Shown in pieces: positions 52,531 to 61,198 of a stretch of DNA of 64,000 bases. Position 1 is the first letter of the stretch, and each line of letters opens with the position of its first letter. Source of the DNA: Thiobacillus sp. (GTDB lineage: Bacteria > Pseudomonadota > Gammaproteobacteria > Burkholderiales > Thiobacillaceae). The notes under the pieces were generated by a model that had not been told where the DNA came from, ran no database searches, and saw only the letters and a list, made by a program, of their open reading frames with translations. A program made the position numbers and the translations under genes. The DNA lies in the NCBI GenBank assembly GCA_024235835.1, contig JACKLQ010000002.1, positions 1-64,000 of the forward strand, read 5' to 3'.

Positions 52531-52552
52531 CAACATACTTCAGGCCGCTATC

Positions 52553-52789
52553 ATGCATTCCGTCAACATCCATGAAGCCAAGACCCATCTGTCGCGCCTG
52601 GTCGAGGAGGCTGCGGAAGGCGAGGAAATCATCATCGCCAAGGCCGGCCGCCCCGTGGCGCGCATCGTCGCCTTGCCGTCCGACAAACCGAGGAAACTCG
52701 GCCTGCTCAAAGGCAAGTTCACGATCCCGGACGATTTCGACGCCCCCCTGCCGGATGACGTCCTACGGGACTTCGGTATCGAGCCGTGA
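52553..52789 (+). CDS. Phd/YefM-type antitoxin
   Basis: The 78-residue protein begins HSVNIHEAKTHLSRLVEEAAEGEEIIIAKAGRPVARIV, a standard Phd-family DNA-binding domain. The tail (GKFTIPDDFDAPLPDDVLRDF) would wrap the toxin. The stop overlaps the GTG start of the next gene (GTGA), so the two form one module. It is expected to repress its own promoter. Confidence 0.93.
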   Translation: MHSVNIHEAKTHLSRLVEEAAEGEEIIIAKAGRPVARIVALPSDKPRKLGLLKGKFTIPDDFDAPLPDDVLRDFGIEP

Positions 52790-53163
52790 GGCTGCTGCTC
52801 GACACCCATATCCTCCTCTGGGCCCTGGCCGGGGACCGCCGCCTGGGCAAGGCGGAAGCCCTGATTCTCGACCCCGCCAACACGGTCACGGTAAGCGCAG
52901 CGTCCTATCTGGAGCTGGCCATCAAAATCAGCCAAGGGAAGATCGACGTGTCCATCCCGCAGATTCGTGCCGCGGTGGTGAAAAGCGGGTTCGAGGAACT
53001 GCCTGTAACTGGAATCCATGCCGAAGTATTGGCCGGCCTGCCTTGGAGGCACAAAGACCCATTCGACCGTATCCTGGTAGCCCAGGCTCTTGCCGAGCCT
53101 TTGCGGCTGGTGACGGCGGATGCAATGGTCGCGGACTATTCAGATACGGTGATTTTGGTCTGA
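52786..53163 (+). CDS. PIN-domain toxin, VapC-like
   Basis: The 125-residue protein starts with GTG and reads RLLLDTHILLWAL, giving the first PIN acidic residue. ASYLELAIK and KDPFDRILVAQAL provide further acidic residues and VTADAMVADY the last. PIN toxins of this family are RNases that cut tRNA or rRNA. It is coupled to the Phd-type antitoxin before it. The frame is intact with all expected acidic residues visible. Confidence 0.9.
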   Translation: MRLLLDTHILLWALAGDRRLGKAEALILDPANTVTVSAASYLELAIKISQGKIDVSIPQIRAAVVKSGFEELPVTGIHAEVLAGLPWRHKDPFDRILVAQALAEPLRLVTADAMVADYSDTVILV

Positions 53164-53231
53164 ACCATGGGGAAACCGTGATCTGCCCCACTAGTGAATC
53201 CAAGTCAGCCACACCTGTGGAAAACTGAGCC

Positions 53232-53915
53232 ATGCCTTGCCCCAATCCCGTCCGTCTTTTTCACATCACAGCCATAGCCAACCTGCCGGACATCTGCGCC
53301 GGTGGTGCTTTGCTATGTAAGAACGCGGGTGCTTCGGCGGGGATCAATTACCAGAACATTGCCCATCAGGGTGCCCAAGGCGCGCGATCCCAGCGGAATG
53401 TACCCAATCCGCCGGGAGGCTTGATGCATGACTTCGTGCCCTTCTACTTCGCGCCGAGGTCACCGATGCTGTACGCCATCAACGGCGGACGCGTCGCGGG
53501 TTGTGATTTGCGCCAGGCGGATATCGTTCACCTCGAAACGACAGTGGAGAAGGCCTTGGCGGGAGGCTCCCCGTTCGTGTTCTATGACCGCAATGCTACC
53601 CTGGCTTTCAGCAAGCCTTATACGGACTTGGGCCAGTTGGGTGAAGCCATCGCCTGGAATCTGATTACCGAGGCCCCGACCCTGGACGGGTTTTGCAAGT
53701 ACTGGCAAAACCGTCCCGATTCCGCGCACTATACGGACCGCATGGAGCGGCGGCAGGCGGAATTTCTGGTCAAGGATCGGGTGCCTTTGACGGCATTCAC
53801 CCGGATCGGAGTGCTCAATGCCGACAAGGCAGCTGAGGTCCGTGCCATATTGAAAACAGTAGGGGTGATATTGCCGGTGGAAGTGAAGTGCGATTGGTAT
53901 TTTCTGGGGCAATGA
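53232..53915 (+). CDS. darT: DarT-family DNA ADP-ribosyltransferase toxin
   Basis: The 227-residue protein matches DarT: LFHITAIANLPDICAGG at the N-terminus, the NAD-binding region VPFYFAPRSPMLYAI, and the catalytic segment RRQAEFLVKDRVPL containing the conserved Glu. DarT modifies thymidine in single-stranded DNA and is a toxin with anti-phage function in characterised systems. The stop overlaps the darG start (ATGA). The position right after vapC suggests a small toxin-antitoxin island. Confidence 0.92.
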   Translation: MPCPNPVRLFHITAIANLPDICAGGALLCKNAGASAGINYQNIAHQGAQGARSQRNVPNPPGGLMHDFVPFYFAPRSPMLYAINGGRVAGCDLRQADIVHLETTVEKALAGGSPFVFYDRNATLAFSKPYTDLGQLGEAIAWNLITEAPTLDGFCKYWQNRPDSAHYTDRMERRQAEFLVKDRVPLTAFTRIGVLNADKAAEVRAILKTVGVILPVEVKCDWYFLGQ

Positions 53916-54973
53916 ACATGGCGACCAAACTGATGCGGGGCGATCTGCTGAAGCAGGATGACGTGGATGCCATCGTCAACACGGTGAATTGCGTGGGGGT
54001 CATGGGCAAGGGCATCGCCTTGCAATTCAAGAACAAGTGGCCGGCGAATTTTCGTGCCTACGACTCCGCATGCAAAGCCAAGGAGGTGCGCCCGGGGAGC
54101 ATGTTCATCCACGACACAGGGGGGTTGGTGAAGCCGAATTTCATAATCAATTTCCCCACCAAGGACCATTGGCGCGGCAAGTCGAAGATCGAGTTCATCC
54201 GCGACGGCTTGGTCGACCTCGTTCGTCAGGTGCGTCGGCTTGGCATTCAATCCATCTCCATCCCCCCCCTGGGCTGCGGCAATGGCGGATTGGATTGGGA
54301 GGCGGTGCGCCCTATGATCGAGTCGGCGTTTGCTTCATTGCCAGATGTGGAGGTTCGGTTGTTTGAGCCTGCGGGAGCACCGGACCCAAAATCCATGGAG
54401 GTGCGTACCGAGCGCCCGCGCATGACGCCGGGCCGGGCGGCCATTCTCAAGTTGTTGGAAACCTATCGGGAACTCAATTACGGGCTGTCAAAAATAGAGG
54501 CTCAGAAACTAGCCTATTTCCTTCAGGAGGCGGGCGAGCCCCTGAAATTGAACTTCTCCAAACATCATTACGGCCCCTATTCCGATGAATTGCGCCATGC
54601 CCTGAACCGAATGGAAGGGCATTTCATCCGGGGCTTGGGGGATGGTGTGGTGGATGCTGAAATCGAGCCATTGCCGGACGCGCTGTCAGAGGCGGATGAA
54701 TTCGTGAGTCGGCAAGACCATGTGGAACTGGCTAGGAGGATTGAGCGAGTCGGCCGGCTGATCGAGGGGTTTCAGTCTTCATACGGCATGGAACTTCTGG
54801 CCACTGTGCATTGGGTCACGACACACGAGGGGAAGCGTCAATCAATTGATGAGGTAATTTCTGCCATACATGGGTGGAATCCCCGCAAGCGAGCCCTGAT
54901 GCATGCTGAACACATTGCCGTGGCCTGGGAAAGACTCTCCTCAGAGGGATGGTTGCCAGGATTCAAAGGGTAG
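53912..54973 (+). CDS. darG: DarG-family macrodomain antitoxin
   Basis: The 353-residue protein has an N-terminal macrodomain (residues 1-155: DAIVNTVNCVGVMGKGIALQF, IINFPTKDHWRGKS, ISIPPLGCGNGGLDW) that removes ADP-ribose from DNA. A second domain (about 175-353: GLSKIEAQKLAYFLQEAGE, HHYGPYSDELRHAL) resembles the SocA/Panacea (DUF4065) pattern and in known DarG proteins helps hold DarT. It pairs with darT. Both catalytic-type loops of the macrodomain look intact. Confidence 0.92.
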   Translation: MNMATKLMRGDLLKQDDVDAIVNTVNCVGVMGKGIALQFKNKWPANFRAYDSACKAKEVRPGSMFIHDTGGLVKPNFIINFPTKDHWRGKSKIEFIRDGLVDLVRQVRRLGIQSISIPPLGCGNGGLDWEAVRPMIESAFASLPDVEVRLFEPAGAPDPKSMEVRTERPRMTPGRAAILKLLETYRELNYGLSKIEAQKLAYFLQEAGEPLKLNFSKHHYGPYSDELRHALNRMEGHFIRGLGDGVVDAEIEPLPDALSEADEFVSRQDHVELARRIERVGRLIEGFQSSYGMELLATVHWVTTHEGKRQSIDEVISAIHGWNPRKRALMHAEHIAVAWERLSSEGWLPGFKG

Positions 54974-55038
54974 AATCAAAGGGTCCAAGCGCGTATGCTT
55001 GGTCGGTTCGGCCGTTGTATCGGCATCCAACTACATCT

Positions 55039-56247
55039 TCAAAGCCAAGCCAGAACCCCCTGGGCAGCTCTTCTGGCACTGGCGAAACAGGCTGTGAGCA
55101 GGTAACCGCCGGTGGGGGCCTCCCAGTCCAGCATCTCCCCGGCGCAGAACACCCCGGGCAGGGCCTTGAGCATGAGGTTCGCGTCCAGGTCCGCGAAATC
55201 CACCCCGCCGGCGCTGCTGATGGCCTCTTCCAGGGGCCGGGGGGCCGTCAGGGTGAGGGGCAGGGCCTTGAGGGTCTCAGCCAACCGGCCGGCATCCTGC
55301 AAGGCTTCGGCGGATAAGACCTCCCGTAGCAACCCGGCCTTCAGGCCCTTGAGCCCCAGCCGGCTTTGCAGATGGCTGGAGAGGGATCGAGCGCCCCGTG
55401 GCCGGGCGATCTCGGTTTCCAATCGTTCCCGAGTCCAGTCGGGCATCAAGTCCAAGTGGATGACGGCCTGGCCCCCGGCGGCAATGGCATCCCGCAGCTG
55501 CGCGGAAAAGGCGTAGATGAGGCTGCCTTCCACCCCGGTTTCGGTGACGACGAATTCCCCCTGACGCCTTGCATCGCCCCAGGCCAGCACCACCGGCTTC
55601 ACCGGCTGGCCGGCGAAGCGTTCGCGGAAGTGGGCGCTCCAGGCCACGTCGAAACCGCAGTTGGCGGGCCGCAAAGGGGCCACGTTCACCCCCTGGGCTG
55701 CCAGCAGGGGTACCCAGGCCCCATCGGAACCGAATTTGGACCAGCTTCCGCCCCCCAGGGCCAGCACCAGGGCGTCGGCCTGAACGATCTTTTCGCCCTC
55801 CGCCGTGGCGAAACGCAGCGTGGTGGGACCCGCGTCCGTCCAGCCCAGCCAGCGGTGCCCTACGTGGACCTGGAGCCCCGCCTCGCGCAGCCGGTGCAAC
55901 CAGGCCCGCAACAGGGGCGCGGCCTTCATCTCCGTGGGAAACACCCGGCCGGAGGTGCCGACGAAGGTCTCCACCCCCAGCCCGGCTGCCCAGGCCCGCA
56001 GGTCTGAGGGGCCGAAGTCCCGGATCAGGGGTTCCAACTCAGGTTGGCGCAGACCGTAGCGGGCCAGAAGGTCCGGCAGGGGTTCGGAATGGGTGAGGTT
56101 GAGCCCCCCTCGGCCCGCCAGCAGGAACTTGCGCCCCAGGGAAGGCATGCGGTCGTAGAGGTCCACGGCCACACCCCCCGCCAACAGGGTTTCCGCCGCC
56201 ATCAAGCCCGCCGGACCACCACCGATGACCGCGACGCGATGCTTCAT
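55039..56247 (-). CDS. BaiN/HI0933-like flavoprotein
   Basis: The 402-residue protein begins RVAVIGGGPAGLMAAETLL and continues PSLGRKFLLAGRGGLNLTHSE, the signature of the HI0933/BaiN family (TIGR03862-like subgroup). ALGGGSWSKFGSDG and the C-terminal GVFCAGEMLDWEAPTGGYLLTACFASAR complete the FAD site. Members reduce unsaturated substrates or have unknown function. The start at 56247 is fixed by the FAD motif; a longer in-frame reading to 56451 lacks family similarity. Confidence 0.9.
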   Translation of the reverse strand: MKHRVAVIGGGPAGLMAAETLLAGGVAVDLYDRMPSLGRKFLLAGRGGLNLTHSEPLPDLLARYGLRQPELEPLIRDFGPSDLRAWAAGLGVETFVGTSGRVFPTEMKAAPLLRAWLHRLREAGLQVHVGHRWLGWTDAGPTTLRFATAEGEKIVQADALVLALGGGSWSKFGSDGAWVPLLAAQGVNVAPLRPANCGFDVAWSAHFRERFAGQPVKPVVLAWGDARRQGEFVVTETGVEGSLIYAFSAQLRDAIAAGGQAVIHLDLMPDWTRERLETEIARPRGARSLSSHLQSRLGLKGLKAGLLREVLSAEALQDAGRLAETLKALPLTLTAPRPLEEAISSAGGVDFADLDANLMLKALPGVFCAGEMLDWEAPTGGYLLTACFASARRAAQGVLAWL

Positions 56248-56480
56248 CGGGCAGCCTTGAGCGGGCGGATGGAGGACATGGCAATGAGTGCTGAAAGGGG
56301 CATGACATGCATCAGGACAGACGAATAGGCCGTGATTGTGCTGGCGATCCCGGGCCACCGATACCCCACCCAATGCCCCGCCTGGGAGATGTTCAGTTCG
56401 CCCCGGATTCCGTCCGGTTGAATCTGCACGGCCCGAGGCCCCACTTCCCAAACATCAGTGCGCGGGACAAACAAGGCCAT
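56244..56480 (-). CDS. Possible small membrane-segment protein or gene remnant
   Basis: A 78-codon open frame fills the space before the BaiN-like gene, and its stop overlaps that gene's start as ATGA. The product has an unremarkable N-terminal half and a hydrophobic stretch near the end (TAYSSVLMHVMPLSALIAM). I recognise no family, and the surrounding 56248-56531 spacer shows no other feature. It may be a genuine coupled small gene or a decayed remnant. Confidence 0.25.
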   Translation of the reverse strand: MALFVPRTDVWEVGPRAVQIQPDGIRGELNISQAGHWVGYRWPGIASTITAYSSVLMHVMPLSALIAMSSIRPLKAAR

Positions 56481-56531
56481 ACGGAAAGATCACGGTTGCC
56501 AGCCGACACGCCCCCAGGCGTTTGGCAATCA

Positions 56532-57014
56532 TCAACCTACTTGCGTTTCAACACTCGCTCGCACCCGGTTCTTGGCCAGGATGAAGTCGTTGTGGGGGAC
56601 GTACAGCAGGTCGGCCAGCTTGCGCACCAGGTGGACTTCGTACATGTCGATGTCGCCGTCCACCATGGCGACCCGCCATAGCTGTTCGACGAAATGCACC
56701 TTGCGGGCAAGATCGAAACGGCTGTTGATCAGTTTCACCGCATCGAAGTAGGAGGTGGGCAGGTTCTCCCGGCGGGTGGCGGCTTCGATCATGGCCGCGA
56801 CTTCGGCCTCCGGCATGTCGAATTGGTCCCGCATCACCTGGGCGACGAGCTTTCGTTTCTGTTGGCCGTTTGCCTCTTCGAGCCGGGCCGCCTCCATCAA
56901 CAACTGGCAGCAGGCTTGCTGGACAGCGACCGTTTCCTGGCGCGGTCGGGCCTCGGGGCTGGGTGCGATGCGCTCCATGATGTCGCGCAGCTTGTTTTGA
57001 ATGATGTCGAACAT
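56532..57014 (-). CDS. TerB-like (tellurite resistance TerB family) protein
   Basis: The 160-residue all-helical protein has the TerB-like pattern: CCQLLMEAARLEEANGQQKRKLVAQV, then RVAMVDGDIDMYEVHLVRKLADLLYVPHNDFILAK, with acidic residues able to bind metal. The start at 57014 (MFDIIQNKLRD) is preferred to one at 57092. Such single TerB-domain proteins are common in proteobacteria, and their link to tellurite is historical. Role unknown. Confidence 0.8.
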   Translation of the reverse strand: MFDIIQNKLRDIMERIAPSPEARPRQETVAVQQACCQLLMEAARLEEANGQQKRKLVAQVMRDQFDMPEAEVAAMIEAATRRENLPTSYFDAVKLINSRFDLARKVHFVEQLWRVAMVDGDIDMYEVHLVRKLADLLYVPHNDFILAKNRVRASVETQVG

Positions 57015-57393
57015 TCCACGTTGGCGTTTTTTGTGGCGATTAGTTCCGCTCAACTCGGCGCATGCAATTAACGGTGAACCGGGGCAAGCCACGGTATTTC
57101 TTGTACATGAGGCGCATGCACGGTGTTCTCCTGCTCACGGCAAGGTGGCATTTCGACGCTTCGGGCCCCAAGTGCCTTCCCGTCAGCCAACCGCTCACGC
57201 CCTCCTGAAACGTGTACCGGCCAATGCCTCACACCGCCCCCCCCTTGATACCACCTGTTCCGGCGAACGTATCACCAGCCATCTGAAACGCTGCTGGAAT
57301 GGCACTGGCCAAAGCCGCTCCCCTCGGCTAATACTCCATAATCCACAGCAAGTCGGCCCCTGATTACATCAACGACATCGAGGAGGGCATGCC
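57015..57393. other. Intergenic stretch without a recognised gene
   Basis: This stretch of about 380 bases between the divergent TerB-like gene and the GlcG/HbpS-like gene must contain both promoters. I see no convincing coding frame, repeat or RNA structure in it. A 120-codon open frame on the plus strand has no protein-like composition. Confidence 0.5.
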
Positions 57394-57888
57394 ATGAAAA
57401 GAGTGCTTGCAGGTCTCGCGATATTGCTCACAGGCGTGCCCGTGTCCGCCGTCGACATGGCCTCCATTCCGACCATCGGCATGGAATTGGCACGGGACCT
57501 GACCCAGGGGGCCATCGAGGTGTGCAGGGACCATGGCTGGCAGGTGTCGGTGGTGGTGGTCGGCAAGAGCGGGGACGTCCAGGCCGCGCTGCGCGATACC
57601 CTGGCCCCCCGTCACACCCTGGAGATCGCCCGGCGCAAGGCGGAGGCGGTGATCCTGTCCGGCGTATCCACGGCCGACCTGCTTACCAACCGCCCGGACG
57701 TGGCCATGGAGTTGAACAACGTGGCCAGTCTGCTGTTGATCGAGGGCGGCGTGCCGATCAAGTATGCCGGGGTGACGATCGGCGCCCTGGCGGTGGCCGG
57801 CGCGCCGGGCCCGCGCAACAACGAACGCTGTGCCTTGGCGTCCCTGAGCAAGCACCAGGAGCGGCTCGACTTCCCTGTAGAGTTCTAG
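57394..57888 (+). CDS. Secreted GlcG/HbpS-type haem-binding-like protein
   Basis: The 164-residue protein has a signal peptide (KRVLAGLAILLTGVPVSA). A GlcG/HbpS domain follows: ARDLTQGAIEVCRDHGWQVSVVVVGKSGDVQAALRD, then GGVPIKYAGVTIGALAVAGAPG and ERCALASL. Members bind haem or cobalamin or act as sensor accessories. The start is well placed (GAGGAGG upstream at 57382-57388). No partner genes are evident, so a role in haem or redox sensing is only a possibility. Confidence 0.85.
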   Translation: MKRVLAGLAILLTGVPVSAVDMASIPTIGMELARDLTQGAIEVCRDHGWQVSVVVVGKSGDVQAALRDTLAPRHTLEIARRKAEAVILSGVSTADLLTNRPDVAMELNNVASLLLIEGGVPIKYAGVTIGALAVAGAPGPRNNERCALASLSKHQERLDFPVEF

Positions 57889-58056
57889 GAGTCGTCCGGC
57901 CGGGCCGGGGTTGGGGGACATCCCGGGCTTTTCCTTGCGAGGACAGGTACCAGGGGGCGTTCCCCTGATGGCGATGGGGTGGAATTTCCCCACGCCCGGC
58001 CCTAAGTTCCTTCCTGTCCGCCAAGCGCTTCTCTTTTCCCGGAACCGGGACCCACC

Positions 58057-59556
58057 ATGCCGACCCTCGCCATCCCCTTCGACAACACCTACGCCCGGGA
58101 CCTGCCGGGCTTCTACGAAGCTTGCCAGCCCGCGAAGGCGCAGGCGCCGGTGCTGCTGTTCTTCAACCGGGGCCTGGCGGAGGAACTGCAACTGGGCCTG
58201 GCCGGCCAGGACGACGCTGCGTTGGCGGCCATGTTCTCCGGCAACGCGTTGCCCGAGGGGGCCCAGCCTATCGCCCAGGCCTATTCGGGGCATCAGTTCG
58301 GGCAGTTCAACCCCCAGCTGGGGGACGGCCGGGCGCTGCTGATCGGGGAGGTGATCAACCGCCAGGGCCAACGGCGGGATATCGCCTTCAAGGGTTCGGG
58401 GCGCACGCCCTTTTCCCGCCGGGGCGACGGCAAGGCGGCGGTGGGGCCCATGTTGCGGGAGGTGCTCATCGGCGAGGCCATGCATGCCCTGGGCATTCCC
58501 ACCACCCGGGCCCTGGCGGTGGTGTCCACCGGCGAGCCGGTGTATCGGGAGCGGCCCCTGCCCGGCGCCATCCTCACCCGCGTGGCCGATAGCCATCTGC
58601 GCGTGGGCACCTTCCAGTATTTCGCGGCCCATGGCACCACCGAGATGGTGCGGCAGTTGGCCGACTACGCCATCGCCCGCCATTACCCGGAATTGCTGGA
58701 GACCGAGAACCGCTACCTGGGCTTCCTGGCGGCCGTGGCCGAACGCCAGGCGGCGCTGATCGCCCAGTGGCTGCATGTGGGCTTCATCCACGGCGTGATG
58801 AACACGGACAACATGGGCATCCCCGGCGAGACCATCGACTACGGACCCTGTGCCTTCATGGAGGCCTACAACCCGGGCGCGGTGTTCAGCTCCATCGACG
58901 AAGGCGGACGCTACGCCTACGAGGAGCAGCCCCGCATCGCCCGCTGGAACCTGGCCCGCCTGGCAGAGACCCTGCTGCCCCTGATCGCCGGGAACGAGGG
59001 CCATGCCATTGGGTTGGCCACCGAAGTGATCGATACGCTACGGGAACGCCAGCGGCGCCATTGGCTGGCCGGACTGCGGCCCAAGCTGGGACTGGGCGGG
59101 CAGGTAAACGATGGCGACAGTGCCGACACCGCCCTGGGGGAAAGCTGGCTGGACCTGCTGCACGCCCAGCAGGTGGACTTCACCCTGGCCTGGCGGCGGC
59201 TGGCGGATGCGGCGGCGGGCAACGAGGCGCCCCTGCGGGCCTTGTTCCCCGGCCAGCCGGGACTGGACCGCTGGCTGCAACGCTGGCGCCAGCGCTGCGC
59301 CGCCGAGGATGCGGGGGCGGCTTCAAGCACGGATCGCGCCCAGGCCATGCGCCGGGTGAACCCGTGGCTGATTCCCCGCAACCATCGCGTGGAGGAGGCC
59401 CTGGCCGCCGCCTCGGACGATGGCGATCTGAAGCCTTTCGAGCAGTTGCTGAACGCCTTGCGGCGCCCCTTCGACGAAGACCCGGCCCTGGTCCGCTACG
59501 CTGAGCCGGCAACCGGCGAGTTCATGGCGGAGTTCCGCACCTTCTGCGGTACCTGA
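58057..59556 (+). CDS. selO: Protein adenylyltransferase SelO (YdiU)
   Basis: The 499-residue pseudokinase-fold enzyme has YSGHQFGQFNPQLGDGRALLIGE, AFKGSGRTPFSRRGDGKAAVGPMLREVLIGEAMHALGIPTTRAL, and HGVMNTDNMGIPGETIDYGPCAFMEAY, the SelO hallmarks. It transfers AMP to Ser/Thr/Tyr of target proteins and is linked to oxidative stress. The protein ends TFCGT: one Cys close to the end, where other SelO proteins have a Cys or selenocysteine redox motif. The gene is monocistronic. Confidence 0.95.
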   Translation: MPTLAIPFDNTYARDLPGFYEACQPAKAQAPVLLFFNRGLAEELQLGLAGQDDAALAAMFSGNALPEGAQPIAQAYSGHQFGQFNPQLGDGRALLIGEVINRQGQRRDIAFKGSGRTPFSRRGDGKAAVGPMLREVLIGEAMHALGIPTTRALAVVSTGEPVYRERPLPGAILTRVADSHLRVGTFQYFAAHGTTEMVRQLADYAIARHYPELLETENRYLGFLAAVAERQAALIAQWLHVGFIHGVMNTDNMGIPGETIDYGPCAFMEAYNPGAVFSSIDEGGRYAYEEQPRIARWNLARLAETLLPLIAGNEGHAIGLATEVIDTLRERQRRHWLAGLRPKLGLGGQVNDGDSADTALGESWLDLLHAQQVDFTLAWRRLADAAAGNEAPLRALFPGQPGLDRWLQRWRQRCAAEDAGAASSTDRAQAMRRVNPWLIPRNHRVEEALAAASDDGDLKPFEQLLNALRRPFDEDPALVRYAEPATGEFMAEFRTFCGT

Positions 59557-59599
59557 TCACATAAAGGACCTGTGAGGGCCGGCAAGGCCACGGCATCAG

Positions 59600-59700
59600 T
59601 AAGCCGGGAAATGCTGGTGGATTCGTCACCCCGGCGAACCGGGCTCCTGGAGAGCTGGATTCCGGCTTTCGCCGGAATGGCTGCACATGCTCATTCCGCC
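59600..59700. repeat. Palindromic repeat between selO and the ClC gene
   Basis: The stretch contains CACCCCGGCGAACCGGG and TGGATTCCGGC-TTTC-GCCGGAATGG, the widespread proteobacterial 'attccggctttcgccggaat' repeat. The latter can form a stem of about 9 base pairs and may end selO transcription. Confidence 0.7.
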
Positions 59701-59767
59701 CTTCCCATAAAAACTCGGCGGCAAATTGCGGATTCGCGGCGAGAACACGTCTTAAAATGACACGCTC

Positions 59768-61198
59768 ATGTCAGCAGACGACAGAAGCCCCCCCGCAAAA
59801 CGCCTGCGCGACTGGTCCGGCGACCAGTTGGCCCGCTTGCGCCGCCGGCAGCTGGCCTACCGCCATCTGTGGCTGGGGCGCTTCATCTTCTGGGGCGGCG
59901 CCGTGGGCATCGGCTTCCTGGGCGTGGCCTTCGCCAAGCTGGTGGACGCCGGCGTGCATCACCTGCGCCAGACCACCGAGGCCTATCCCTTCTGGCCCTT
60001 CATCATCGCCCCCCTGGGCGGCGCGGCCATCGTCTGGCTGACGCGCAAGTACTTCCCGGGCGCGGAGGGCAGCGGCATCCCCCAGGTCATGGCGGAGATG
60101 GCGCGGCACGGCGACCGGCACAAGCCGCCGCGACCCCTGCTGTCCCTGCGCATCGTGTTCGCCAAGATCGCCCTGGGCACGGGCGCCCTGTTTTCCGGCT
60201 TCTCCATGGGCCGGGAAGGGCCCATGGTGCAGATCGGCGCCGGCCTCATGCATGCCATCGGCGAGCGCCTGCCCCGGCGCCTGCAGGTGGACCGCCGCCA
60301 CCTGCTGGCCGCCGGCGGCGCGGCCGGTATCGCCGCCGCCTTCAACACGCCCCTGGCGGGCATCCTGTTCGCCATCGAGGAACTGAGCCGGGGCATGGCG
60401 GACCGCATGAGCGGCCTCATCATCACAGCCATCGTCATCGCCGGCGTGGTGACCCAGGCCTACTTCGGCAACTACACCTACTTCGGCTGGCTGGACATCA
60501 CCCAGGTGGAGGCCCCCCACAACCCGGGCATGCTGCTGTGGGCGGCCCTGCTGTGCGGCGTGGCCGGGGGCCTGTTCGCCCGCCTGCTCATCGCCACGAC
60601 GGACCTGCCAGGGCGGCTGGGGGAATGGCGCCGCGCCTATCCCGTCCGCTTCGCCGCCGCTTGCGGCCTGGTGCTGGCCACCCTGGGTTACGCCACCGGC
60701 GGCATCAGCTTCGGCACCGGCTATGACGAGGCCAAGCAGTTGCTGGACCATTCCGCCCCCATGCCCTGGCACTTCGGCCTGGACAAGTTCGTGGCCACGG
60801 CCGTGTCCTTCGCCAGCGGGGTGCCTGGCGGCATCTTCGCCCCCTCCCTGGCCGTGGGCGCCGGCCTGGGCCAGAACCTCCACGACCTGAATGAGCTGGC
60901 GGGCGGCGGCGGCTACCTGCCGGGCATGACCAACCTGCTCTGCATGGCGGGCTTCCTGGCGGCCGTGACCCAGACCCCAATCACCGCCTTCGTCATCGTC
61001 ATGGAGATGGTGAGCGGCTACGGCCTGGTGCTGGACCTGATGGTGGTGACCCTGCTCTCCTCCGGCGTGTCGAGAACCTTTTGCCCACCCCTTTATCGAA
61101 CCCTGGCCGCCCGATACCTGCGCCCCGTGGCGCCCAAGCCTGTCCCTGGTAATTCGCCCCCGCCCACCCCCGCCGCGAGCAACGAAAACCCATCATGA
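59768..61198 (+). CDS. ClC-family chloride channel/antiporter
   Basis: The 476-residue membrane protein has all three selectivity motifs: GSGIPQV, FSMGREGPMVQIGAG (with the gating Glu), and FASGVPGGIFAPSLAVGAGLG. The stretch LAGILFAIEEL includes the position of the proton-coupling internal Glu, suggesting a Cl-/H+ antiporter. It overlaps the start of the following MacA-like gene by four bases (ATGA), an unusual pairing with a drug-efflux operon. The start at 59768 is preferred. Confidence 0.93.
   Translation: MSADDRSPPAKRLRDWSGDQLARLRRRQLAYRHLWLGRFIFWGGAVGIGFLGVAFAKLVDAGVHHLRQTTEAYPFWPFIIAPLGGAAIVWLTRKYFPGAEGSGIPQVMAEMARHGDRHKPPRPLLSLRIVFAKIALGTGALFSGFSMGREGPMVQIGAGLMHAIGERLPRRLQVDRRHLLAAGGAAGIAAAFNTPLAGILFAIEELSRGMADRMSGLIITAIVIAGVVTQAYFGNYTYFGWLDITQVEAPHNPGMLLWAALLCGVAGGLFARLLIATTDLPGRLGEWRRAYPVRFAAACGLVLATLGYATGGISFGTGYDEAKQLLDHSAPMPWHFGLDKFVATAVSFASGVPGGIFAPSLAVGAGLGQNLHDLNELAGGGGYLPGMTNLLCMAGFLAAVTQTPITAFVIVMEMVSGYGLVLDLMVVTLLSSGVSRTFCPPLYRTLAARYLRPVAPKPVPGNSPPPTPAASNENPS

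Noticed and set aside
57001..57363. 120-codon open frame in the spacer before the GlcG/HbpS-like gene
   Set aside because: It begins antisense to the TerB-like gene start, has no recognisable domain and an odd Pro/Arg/His composition.
59540..59556. Possible selenocysteine codon at the end of selO
   Set aside because: The gene ends ...Cys-Gly-Thr then TGA with no continued coding sequence after it; TGA is read as a normal stop.
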